In this document: positions 13,683-20,612 of the stretch, piece after piece
How the letters are laid out: every line of letters starts with the position of its first letter
Numbering within the stretch: position 1 is the stretch's first letter
Assembly: GCA_031401035.1 (NCBI GenBank)
Contig: JANNRA010000074.1
Coordinates: 1-23,192 of the forward strand
Direction: 5' to 3'
Source: JANNRA01 sp031401035
GTDB taxonomy: Bacteria; Desulfobacterota; Binatia; HRBIN30; CADEER01
Length of the DNA: 23,192 nt
Notes under the pieces: model-generated
Told to the model about the DNA's origin: nothing
Seen by the model: the letters and a program-made list of their open reading frames with translations, nothing else
Databases searched by the model: none
Made by a program: the position numbers and the translations under genes

Positions 13683-13986
13683 GAGAGCCGCGGGTCGCGG
13701 CGATCGCCGGCACGCGCCTGACGACGTCGTCGAAAACGCGTCTGCATCATTCCGAGCCGCCGGATGCTGCGCGTCGCGCGCGTCGGAATCCCTCGCATGG
13801 GAATCGATGTAATTCGCGCTATCGCGCCGACGCAACGTTCCCGTCGCCGCGACGGCGCGTGAATTCGCGCACGGCAACGTGATTTCCCCCGCGCCGACGC
13901 AGCAAGTGCCTCGCGTGCGCGCATCTGGACGGGCAGTACGAGGCGCGGCCCTCGTCTTGCAAAGACGGACGGCGCAGGGAGGCACG
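13683..13986. other. Intergenic region upstream of the nonaheme cytochrome
   Basis: About 300 bp without a gene. It contains an inverted repeat ATTCCGA/TCGGAAT around 13748-13793 and an imperfect direct repeat. In the latter, AATTCGCGC occurs at 13811-13819 and 13862-13870, each followed by CAACGT (13833-13838 and 13875-13880). A good AGGGAGG Shine-Dalgarno sits just before 13987. An in-frame ATG at 13879 exists but would precede the signal peptide with 36 unlikely residues. Confidence 0.5.
13811..13880. repeat. Imperfect direct repeat upstream of the cytochrome gene
   Basis: Two units share AATTCGCGC (13811-13819; 13862-13870) and CAACGT (13833-13838; 13875-13880), with different internal spacing (13 and 4 nt). 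They lie about 105-175 bp before the cytochrome start and could be paired regulator sites. The element is short and may be chance. Confidence 0.3.
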
Positions 13987-16248
13987 ATGCGAACGCGAAC
14001 GACGACTCGAGGTGCGCTGCTGGGCATTGCTGTGCTGATGGTGGGTGCGCTGTTCGGATTCGCCGCGCCGGCGGCGGCGCAGGAGTGGACGCTGGTGGGC
14101 TGGAACAACCTCGGCATGCACTGCATGGACGCCGACTTCTCGCTGTTCGCCATCCTGCCACCGTTCAATACGTTCCACGTGCAGCTGATCGATCCGCAGG
14201 GACGCCTGGTGCGCGACCCCGCCGCCGCCGGGATCACGGTGACCTACGAGGGCGTCGCCGATCCCGACGGCTCGCGCAACACGACTTCCGTCGGCAAGAC
14301 CAACTTCTGGCGCTACGCGCCGGGGCTGTTCGGGGTGTCCCTGCCGGAGAACGCGGGCCTCGCCGGCTTCCCGATGCCGGGCCCCGGCAACATCGCGCTG
14401 CCGATGCGCTACGACGCGGCAAGTGGTTGGTTCATCGCCGAGGGGGTGCCGATCACGCCGTACGACGATGCCGGGCGGAAGAACTACTATCCGCTCATGC
14501 GCCTCGTGGCGCGCGACCGCAACGGGGTCGTGCTCACCCACACCGACATCGTGCTGCCGGTCTCCGACGAGCTGAGCTGCAAGGGATGCCACGGCTCCGG
14601 CAGCGACGCCGCCGCACGGCCGGCCTCCGGCTGGGCGTTCGACCCCGAGGCGGAGCGCGATTTCCGCATCAACGTGCTGCAACTGCACGACGACCGCCAC
14701 CTCGGCGAGACGCGCTACCAGAACGCGCTCGCGGTCGGCGGCTACAGTCCGCTCGGCCTGCTCGCGAGCGCCGCGCACGACGGCAAGGCGACGTTGTGCG
14801 CCACCTGCCATGCCTCCGAGGCGCTGCCCGGCAGTGGCCAGCCCGGCATCGCGCCGCTGACGCAGTCGGTGCACGGCGCGCATGTGTTGCTCGACGACGT
14901 CGATCAGGGCCGCACCGCCTGCTACAAATGTCACCCGGGCTCGGTGACGCGCTGCCTGCGCGGCGCCATGGGCGCCGCGGTGGCGGCGGACGGCAGCCTG
15001 GCGATGCAGTGCCAGAGTTGTCACGGCACCATGCGCGACGTGGCGGCGACGACCCGCACCGGCTGGCTCGACGAACCCACCTGTCAGAGCTGTCACACCG
15101 GCACGGCACTGCGGAACAACGGCGCGATCCGCTTCACCTCCGTCTTTGCGCCCGCAGGCGGCGAGCGCCAGGCGGTCGATGCCACCTTCGCCACCAATCC
15201 CAATACCCCAGCGCCCGGACTGTCGCTGTATCGCTTCTCGACCGGCCACGGCGGGTTGCAGTGCGCCGCCTGTCACGGCTCGACGCACGCCGAGTATCCG
15301 GCTGCGCATCGCAACGACAACCTGCAGAACATCGCCCTGCAGGGACACGCGGGCATGCTCTCCGAATGCGCCAGCTGCCACCCGGCGGGGCTCGACAGCG
15401 TCAGCGGCGGCCCGCACGGCATGCACTCGATCGGCAACCGGTGGGTCGACCAGCACGGCAGCGCGGCCGAGGACGGCGGCGCCGCCGCCTGCCGCGCCTG
15501 CCACGGCGCCGATTATCGCGGCACCGAGCTGTCGCGCGTCCAGGCCGATCGGATCCTGCAGACCGACTTCGGTTCCAAGGTCGTCTGGCGCGGGTTCCAG
15601 GTTAGCTGCTTCATGTGTCACAACGGCCCGAACAGCGAGGACGCCAGCCCGAACCGCCCCCCGGTGGTGTCGGACCTCGCCGTAGCGACGGCCACCGGCG
15701 TGGCGCTGCCGGTGGCGCTGGGCGCCAGCGATGCCGACGGCAACCCGCTCAGCCTGCGCATCGTCGCGCAGGCCGAGCACGGCACGGTCGGGCTCACCGG
15801 CACCACCGCGACGTTCCATCCCGACCCAGGGTACAGCGGCGCTGATCGCTTCACCTATGCGGCGTGGGACGGCGCGACCAACTCGAATCTCGGCACGGTG
15901 TCGATCACCGTCGGCGGCGCGCCGCCGCTGCCCAGCGCGACACCGTCGTGGACGCCGCTGCCGAGTCAGCGCCCCTCCGCCACCGCCACCGCGACGCCGC
16001 CGCGCTCGAGCACGTCGACGCGCTCGCCGACAGTCGCCGCGACTCCCGTGCGGTCGGCGACCGCGGCGCGCACGCCAACCCTGGCGCGCACCGCAACGCC
16101 GACGCGCCGCGCGACGGTGACGCGGACGGCGACCGCGACACGCCGCGCGACGGCGACCCGGACACCGTCGGCATCGCCGACGCGAACGCGCACGCTGCGT
16201 CAGACGCGCACGCCGACGGTGCCGCGGGCGGCCGGCGCCGAAGACTGA
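13987..16248 (+). CDS. Secreted nonaheme c-type cytochrome with Ig-like domain and Thr/Arg/Pro tail
   Basis: The 753-residue protein has a signal peptide (about 1-31, ending AAPAAAQ). A conserved N-terminal domain opens with GWNNLGMHCMDADFSLF (38-54). Nine CXXCH heme sites begin at residues 198, 271, 312, 342, 366, 426, 461, 502 and 541. A cadherin/Ig-like domain follows (about 557-642, PPVVSDLAV to GTVSITV, with SDADGNPLSL and GYSGADRFTY). The low-complexity tail (about 645-745) is rich in Thr, Arg, Pro and Ala. No membrane anchor, LPXTG or PEP-CTERM motif is visible. It is probably a periplasmic or cell-surface electron carrier or redox enzyme. The start is supported by AGGGAGG 5-6 nt upstream. 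Confidence 0.92.
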   Translation: MRTRTTTRGALLGIAVLMVGALFGFAAPAAAQEWTLVGWNNLGMHCMDADFSLFAILPPFNTFHVQLIDPQGRLVRDPAAAGITVTYEGVADPDGSRNTTSVGKTNFWRYAPGLFGVSLPENAGLAGFPMPGPGNIALPMRYDAASGWFIAEGVPITPYDDAGRKNYYPLMRLVARDRNGVVLTHTDIVLPVSDELSCKGCHGSGSDAAARPASGWAFDPEAERDFRINVLQLHDDRHLGETRYQNALAVGGYSPLGLLASAAHDGKATLCATCHASEALPGSGQPGIAPLTQSVHGAHVLLDDVDQGRTACYKCHPGSVTRCLRGAMGAAVAADGSLAMQCQSCHGTMRDVAATTRTGWLDEPTCQSCHTGTALRNNGAIRFTSVFAPAGGERQAVDATFATNPNTPAPGLSLYRFSTGHGGLQCAACHGSTHAEYPAAHRNDNLQNIALQGHAGMLSECASCHPAGLDSVSGGPHGMHSIGNRWVDQHGSAAEDGGAAACRACHGADYRGTELSRVQADRILQTDFGSKVVWRGFQVSCFMCHNGPNSEDASPNRPPVVSDLAVATATGVALPVALGASDADGNPLSLRIVAQAEHGTVGLTGTTATFHPDPGYSGADRFTYAAWDGATNSNLGTVSITVGGAPPLPSATPSWTPLPSQRPSATATATPPRSSTSTRSPTVAATPVRSATAARTPTLARTATPTRRATVTRTATATRRATATRTPSASPTRTRTLRQTRTPTVPRAAGAED
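15950..16215 (+). repeat. Low-complexity Thr/Arg/Pro-coding stretch
   Basis: The 3' end of the cytochrome gene consists of irregular ACG/CGC/GCG/CCG-type codons giving TAT.TRR, TRTAT and TRTP-like runs. The DNA is a degenerate short-period repeat, not a perfect tandem array. This kind of sequence expands or contracts easily, so tail length probably differs among relatives. Confidence 0.6.
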
Positions 16249-16328
16249 TCGAGCGGCCGCCCGCGCCGACTGCTACGATCCCACGCGTGCCGGCGTCGTC
16301 GTGGCGGTCGGCGGACGAGGGACGGAGC

Positions 16329-17144
16329 ATGGCAGCACAGCGTCAAGTGGCTGGAGCCGTAGTGGTGATCACCGGCGCCGCCGGAGGTCTGGGTGCCGCG
16401 TACGCGCGCGGCTTCGCCCGCCTCGGCGCGCGGGTGGTGCTGCTCGATCGCGACCTCGGCGGCGCCGAGGCCGGCGCCGCCGCCATCGTCGCCGGCGGCG
16501 GCCAGGCCTGGGCCGCGGCCTGCGACGTCAGCGACGAGGGGCAGTGCCGCGCCGCCATGGCGGCGGTGGTCGAGCGCCACGGCGGCATCGACGTCCTGAT
16601 CAACAAAGCCGGCGTCAGCCATCGCAGCGCCTTCGCCGGCACCTCCGCCAGCGTCTATCGACGCGTCATGGACGTCAACTTCTTCGGCGCCCTGTACTGC
16701 ACGCAGGCCGCCCTGCCGACCCTGCGCGCGCGGCGCGGGCTGATCGTCGCGATCAGTTCGATCGCCGGTCTCGCTCCGCTCTATGGCCGCAGCGGGTACA
16801 GCGCCAGCAAGCACGCGGTTCACGGCCTCTTCGAATCGCTGCGCTGCGAACTGCGCGACGACGGCGTCGAGGTGCTGATCGTCTGTCCCGGCTTCACCGC
16901 CACCGGCATCGGTGCCGCGGCGCTCGACGGCGACGGGCGACCGACGCGCCACCCACAGTCGACGGTGGGGCGCGTGGCGGACCCCGACGACGTCGCCGCG
17001 GCGGTGGTGACGGCGGTGCGCCGCCGCCGTCGGCTGCTCGTCCTCTCCGCCGCCGGCAAGGCGAGCTGGTGGCTCAACCGCCTCAGCCCCGCGCTCTACG
17101 CCTGGCTGATGACGCGCAGCCTGCGCGACGAACTGGCGCGCTGA
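16329..17144 (+). CDS. SDR-family oxidoreductase with NKAG in place of NNAG
   Basis: This 271-residue classical SDR has cofactor motif TGAAGGLG (15-22), D40 at the end of the second strand (VVLLDRD, suggesting NAD preference), CDVSD (66-70), catalytic S144 (AISSIAG), Y157 and K161 (YSASK), and PGF after the sixth strand. The conserved NNAG motif reads NKAG (92-95); the second Asn codon is AAA, one base from AAC. The C-terminal helices (about 240-271, WWLNRLSPALYAWLM) are amphipathic and may lie near the membrane, as in DltE/YqjQ-like SDRs. It starts 80 bp after the cytochrome gene with GGACGGAG upstream. The substrate is unknown. Confidence 0.9.
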   Translation: MAAQRQVAGAVVVITGAAGGLGAAYARGFARLGARVVLLDRDLGGAEAGAAAIVAGGGQAWAAACDVSDEGQCRAAMAAVVERHGGIDVLINKAGVSHRSAFAGTSASVYRRVMDVNFFGALYCTQAALPTLRARRGLIVAISSIAGLAPLYGRSGYSASKHAVHGLFESLRCELRDDGVEVLIVCPGFTATGIGAAALDGDGRPTRHPQSTVGRVADPDDVAAAVVTAVRRRRRLLVLSAAGKASWWLNRLSPALYAWLMTRSLRDELAR

Positions 17145-17150
17145 GCGCGC
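17135..17150. terminator. Short GC palindrome at the convergent SDR/tauE junction
   Basis: GGCGCGCTGAGCGCGC spans the SDR stop codon; GCGCG and CGCGC pair around CTGAG. The gap between the convergent genes is only 19 bp, so a terminator must overlap coding ends. The stem is short and lacks a T-run, so this is a weak call. Confidence 0.2.
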
Positions 17151-17163
17151 GGCGCCCGGCGTC

Positions 17164-17922
17164 CTACGCGAGCGCGACCAGCGTCGTCACCGCGATGGCG
17201 GCACCGACGGCGATGACCATGGCGCCGAAGGCGCGCTGCAGCGTGCGCTCCGGGATGGCGATGCCCAGACGGGCGCCGACGAGCATGCCGGCGACGGCGA
17301 CGACCAGGTAGAGCAGCGCGGTGCGCCAGAGCGGCGGCACCGCGGCGAGGTGGCCGAGCAGGCCGCCGAAGGAGTTGATGGCGATGATCGCCAGCGACGC
17401 GCCGATGGCCGAGGCGGTCTCGATGCCGGCGAGGAAGATCAGCGCCGGCACGATCATGAAGCCGCCGCCGACGCCGAGAAAACCGGTCAGGAGGCCGATG
17501 ACGGCGCCGATGCTCATGCACAGCACCGGCCGGCAGGTCGGCACGCGGTCGCTCTCGCCGCGGCCGCGCACCATCGTCGCACCGACGGCCAGCATCAGCG
17601 CCGCGAAGAGCAGCATCAGCAGCTGCGGCGCGACGAGCTGGGTGGCGCGTGCCCCCACCAGGGCGCCGCCGATGCCGGTGAGGGAGAGGAACTTGACCGC
17701 CCGCCAGTGGAACTGGCCGGCGCGCAGGCGCAGCCAGGCGCCGACCAGGCTGGTGCCGCCGACGACGGCGAGGGAGATCACGACCGCCTCGCCCGGCGCC
17801 ATGCCCGCCACGTAGACCAGCACCGGCACCATGACGATCGCGCCGCCGCTGCCCAGCGTGCCGAGGACGACGCCGACCGCCAGCGTCAACGCCAGAGCCG
17901 CGATCAGTGATTCGTGATTCAT
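17164..17922 (-). CDS. TauE/SafE-family sulfite exporter-like permease
   Basis: This 252-residue integral membrane protein has about eight hydrophobic segments in two repeats. Each repeat carries the family glycine-rich signature: LGTLGSGGAIVMVPVLVYV (about 21-39) and LTGFLGVGGGFMIVPALIF (about 144-162). TauE/SafE proteins export sulfite, sulfoacetate or related organosulfur anions, but many members have no tested substrate. The gene starts 24 bp after the stop of the winged-helix/TPR regulator on the same strand, so the two are probably one operon. No good Shine-Dalgarno is visible before its ATG, which suggests translation coupled to or weaker than the upstream gene. Confidence 0.9.
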   Translation of the reverse strand: MNHESLIAALALTLAVGVVLGTLGSGGAIVMVPVLVYVAGMAPGEAVVISLAVVGGTSLVGAWLRLRAGQFHWRAVKFLSLTGIGGALVGARATQLVAPQLLMLLFAALMLAVGATMVRGRGESDRVPTCRPVLCMSIGAVIGLLTGFLGVGGGFMIVPALIFLAGIETASAIGASLAIIAINSFGGLLGHLAAVPPLWRTALLYLVVAVAGMLVGARLGIAIPERTLQRAFGAMVIAVGAAIAVTTLVALA

Positions 17923-17946
17923 CGCAGGGAACTCACGGCCGCGGCA

Positions 17947-19488
17947 CTAGGAGAGGCCGGCGCGGCGCAGGCCGTCGAGATAGTGGTCGCGATCGGCGTC
18001 GTGCTGGATCGGCATATTCGCGCTGACCCATGCGAGGCTGACGTTGGGCTGGGCGCGACGCAGCTCCTGCAGCGCCGCCGTGGCGACGCGGGTCTCGCCG
18101 GCCATGCCGGCCGCGGCGGTCAGGACGCGGTGGGCGCCGACGAAATCGCCGCGCTGGCGAATTGCCTCGCGCGCCAGGCGCATCGCCTGGTCGTAATGGC
18201 GACCGAGGAACTGTGCCCAGGCGGCGATGCTGGCGTAGATCGGCGAGAACGGATCGCGCGGGCTGAGACGCTGGGCGCGAGCGGCGGCGGCGGCGCCCTC
18301 CTGCCAGCGCCCGCAGTACGACAGCGTCAGCCCATGGTAGGCCTGCGCCAGCGAGAAGTTCGGGTTGAGGTGCAGCGCCATCTCGAACTCGGCCAACGAG
18401 TCATCGAAGCGCCGTGCGGAGAGATACACCGCCCCAAGCGCATAGTGCGCCCACGGGTCTTCGCCGTCGGCGCGGATCGCTGCCACCGCCGCCGGCTCGG
18501 CGAGTGCCGCGGCGGCGGCCAGGTCCATCCAGCCCATGTGCGCACAGAACATATAGCTGGTGGCCAGCACGCCGAGCGCCTGGCCGTACTGCGGATCGAT
18601 ACGAATCGCCTTTTCGAGCAGTGCCTGTGCGACGATGTTGTCCTGGCGGGTGATGCGCCAGTAGTGCGACAGCGCCCGCATCACCAGGTCCCAGGCGTCC
18701 AGGCTGTCGGGGTGCTTGCGCTGGGCGCGGAAGTTCTCTGCCGCGTAGAGCTGCGGCTCGATGGCGGCGACGATCGCCTCGGTGATCTCGTCCTGCACCG
18801 CGAAGACGTCGGCGAGGCGGCGGTCGTAGCGCTCCGCCCACAGGTGGCTGCCGGTGGCGACGTCGTTGAGCTGCGCGGTGATGCGCACGCGGTCGCCGCC
18901 CTTGCGCACGCTGCCTTCGAGCACGTAGCGGACGCCGAGCTCGTCGGCGATCTGCTGCAGGTGGACGGTCCGACGCTTGTAGGTGAACGACGAGTTGCGC
19001 GCGATGACGAAGAACCAGCGCAGTTTCGAGAGTGCCGTGATGATGTCCTCGCTGATGCCGTCGGAGAAGTGCTCCTGCTCGGGGTCGCCGCTCATGTTGA
19101 TGAAGGGCAGGACGGCGATCGCCGGCCGGTCCGGCAGCGGCAGCGCCGCGCGCGCCGGCGCTGCCGCCGCGGGCGACGCCTGCGCCTCCACGGCGGCGAC
19201 GAACCGCACGCCTTTGCGCGCGATCGTCTTGATCAGCCGCTGTGCACCGCCGCTGTCGCCCAGGGCCCTGCGCGCCGCGTTGATGCGACTGGTCAGGGTC
19301 GATTCGGAGACGATCCGGCCGCCCCAGACGGCGGCCATCATGTCGTCCTTGCTGACGACGCGGTCGCGGTTCTCGACCAGATAGACCAGCAGGTCGAACA
19401 CCTGCGGTTCGACGGCTATCGCCTCGGCGCCGCGCGTCAGCTCGCGCCGCGCCACATCGAGCACATGACCAGCAAAGACGAACTGCAC
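17947..19488 (-). CDS. CadC-like winged-helix regulator with TolB-like and TPR domains
   Basis: The 513-residue protein has an OmpR/CadC-type winged helix (about 2-98: VQFVFAGHVLDVARREL, EPQVFDLLVYLVENRDRVVSK, TLTSRINAARRALGD) and an Ala/Pro linker (100-121). A TolB-like domain follows (about 122-245: PAIAVLPFINMSGDPEQEHF, GVRYVLEGSVRKGGDRVRIT, VFAVQDEITEAI), then helical TPR-type repeats (about 260-500). Unlike CadC, the linker has no transmembrane segment, so it is probably cytosolic. I prefer the GTG at 19488, which has GGAG 8 nt upstream and matches the usual N-terminus. A TTG at 19515 is the longer alternative. It probably controls tauE and the divergent mddA-like gene. Confidence 0.88.
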   Translation of the reverse strand: MQFVFAGHVLDVARRELTRGAEAIAVEPQVFDLLVYLVENRDRVVSKDDMMAAVWGGRIVSESTLTSRINAARRALGDSGGAQRLIKTIARKGVRFVAAVEAQASPAAAAPARAALPLPDRPAIAVLPFINMSGDPEQEHFSDGISEDIITALSKLRWFFVIARNSSFTYKRRTVHLQQIADELGVRYVLEGSVRKGGDRVRITAQLNDVATGSHLWAERYDRRLADVFAVQDEITEAIVAAIEPQLYAAENFRAQRKHPDSLDAWDLVMRALSHYWRITRQDNIVAQALLEKAIRIDPQYGQALGVLATSYMFCAHMGWMDLAAAAALAEPAAVAAIRADGEDPWAHYALGAVYLSARRFDDSLAEFEMALHLNPNFSLAQAYHGLTLSYCGRWQEGAAAAARAQRLSPRDPFSPIYASIAAWAQFLGRHYDQAMRLAREAIRQRGDFVGAHRVLTAAAGMAGETRVATAALQELRRAQPNVSLAWVSANMPIQHDADRDHYLDGLRRAGLS

Positions 19489-19623
19489 GTCAGCTCCAGA
19501 CCGCGCCTGGCGCAATCCTCAGGGGTTTCTCACGGGCAAATCAAGCGCGCCGCAAAGTCTTTCGCCGCCGACCGGTGCATCCTGCGGCCGTATCGACGAC
19601 CCACAACCGCGGGAGGGATTCCA
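19489..19623. promoter_or_regulatory. Divergent promoter region between the regulator and mddA-like gene
   Basis: This 135-bp gap separates the regulator (minus) and the methyltransferase (plus) and must contain both promoters. GGGAGGG precedes the plus-strand ATG and GGAG precedes the minus-strand GTG. I could not identify a convincing operator or -35/-10 pair, and the repeated motif found elsewhere is absent. Confidence 0.5.
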
Positions 19624-20454
19624 ATGGGCAGCATCATCGCGTTCCTGTATGGCCTGGCGGCCTATAGCGCGTTCTTCGCCAGCTTTCTCTACGCCATCGG
19701 CTTCGTCAGCGGCCTGGCGGTGCCGAAGGGCATCGACAGCGGCGCCGTCGTCCCGGTCGGCGAAGCGGTGCTGGTCAACACGCTGCTGCTGTCGGTGTTT
19801 GCCGTGCAGCACAGCGTCATGGCGCGCACGCAGTTCAAGCAGTGGTGGACGCGGTTCGTGCCAAAGTCGGTCGAGCGCAGCACCTACGTGCTCTGCTCGA
19901 GCCTGGCGCTGATGCTGCTGTGCTGGCAGTGGCGGCCGATCCCGACGGTGGTGTGGAGCATCGGCGATCCGCGGCTCGCCCTGGTGGTGACCGGCATCTC
20001 GTTCGCCGGCTGGCTGATGGTGCTGACGAGCACCTTCCTGATCAATCACTTCGAGCTGTTCGGGCTGCACCAGGTGGCCAACAACCTGGCCGGGCGCGCG
20101 ATGCCGGCGCCGCGCTTTCGCACGCCGCTCTACTACCGGTTCGTGCGCCATCCGATCTATCTCGGCTTCATGATCGCCTTCTGGGCGGCGCCGACGATGA
20201 CCGTCGGGCATCTCCTGTTCGCGGCGGTGACCTCGGCCTATGTCGTCGTCGGGGCGCTCCTCGAGGAGCAGGACCTGATCGCCCAGTTCGGCGACGAGTA
20301 TCGCCACTATCGGCAGCGCGTCGCGATGCTCGTCCCCTGGCGCCGCGGGCGGCAGCCGGCGCCGCGTTCCCCCGCCGCGCCCTACGACGCGGGCTCAACG
20401 CACGGCAGCATCACCCGCCCGCCGTCGACGAACAGCACCTGGCCGGTGGTGTGA
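19624..20454 (+). CDS. mddA: MddA-like methanethiol S-methyltransferase
   Basis: This 276-residue membrane protein has about five hydrophobic segments and the MddA/NnrU-like layout. It has YAIGFVSGLAVPKGIDSG (23-40), VFAVQHSVMAR (58-68), FKQWWTRFVPKSVERSTYVL (71-90) and WQWRPIPTVVW (101-111). TSTFLINHFELFGLHQV (135-151), VRHPIYLGFMIAFW (174-187) and LLEEQDLIAQFGDEYRHYR (212-230) follow. MddA methylates methanethiol with S-adenosylmethionine to form dimethylsulfide; RHPIYLGF and the EE..L..FG..Y segment are typical of membrane methyltransferases. The start has GGGAGGG upstream. The last 30 or so residues (after about 243) read through an antisense SDR remnant and are probably not ancestral. 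Confidence 0.82.
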   Translation: MGSIIAFLYGLAAYSAFFASFLYAIGFVSGLAVPKGIDSGAVVPVGEAVLVNTLLLSVFAVQHSVMARTQFKQWWTRFVPKSVERSTYVLCSSLALMLLCWQWRPIPTVVWSIGDPRLALVVTGISFAGWLMVLTSTFLINHFELFGLHQVANNLAGRAMPAPRFRTPLYYRFVRHPIYLGFMIAFWAAPTMTVGHLLFAAVTSAYVVVGALLEEQDLIAQFGDEYRHYRQRVAMLVPWRRGRQPAPRSPAAPYDAGSTHGSITRPPSTNSTWPVV

Positions 20455-20567
20455 CTCGATGCGTCCGAGGTGAGGTACAGCACGGCCGCGGCCAGCCCCT
20501 CTTCACTGCTACGGATACGCTGGAGTACTTGACGGAACATCCCGTAAGGGTGCGTGCGCGAGAGCAC
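20382..20567 (-). pseudogene. 5'-truncated SDR remnant antisense to the mddA-like 3' end
   Basis: The minus strand encodes a typical SDR C-terminus: VLQRIRSSEEGLAAAVLYL, then TSDASSHTTGQVLFVDGGRV, ending at a stop at 20382. It matches the late-SDR pattern of an EE(V/I)AAAVLYLASD helix and TGQ.L.VDGG strand. Upstream on this strand there is no Rossmann or YxxxK part before the GSDH gene region, so only about 50-60 codons remain. It overlaps the last 70 bp of the mddA-like gene on the other strand. This points to an old deletion or rearrangement joining the two loci. The 5' boundary (20528-20610) is uncertain. Confidence 0.65.
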
Positions 20568-20612
20568 CTTGACAGGCGCTGCGATTTGATCTGATTCTTG
20601 CGTCGCTCGTCG

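Noticed and set aside
13819..15819. Minus-strand ORF of 666 codons opposite the cytochrome
   Set aside because: The opposite strand has nine CXXCH motifs and a signal peptide; this frame is a GC-driven shadow.
20569..20597. TTGACA followed 17 nt later by TGATTC as a sigma-70 promoter for the GSDH-like gene
   Set aside because: The -35 is perfect but the -10 matches TATAAT at only one position. The better TTTGAT is too close (10 nt).
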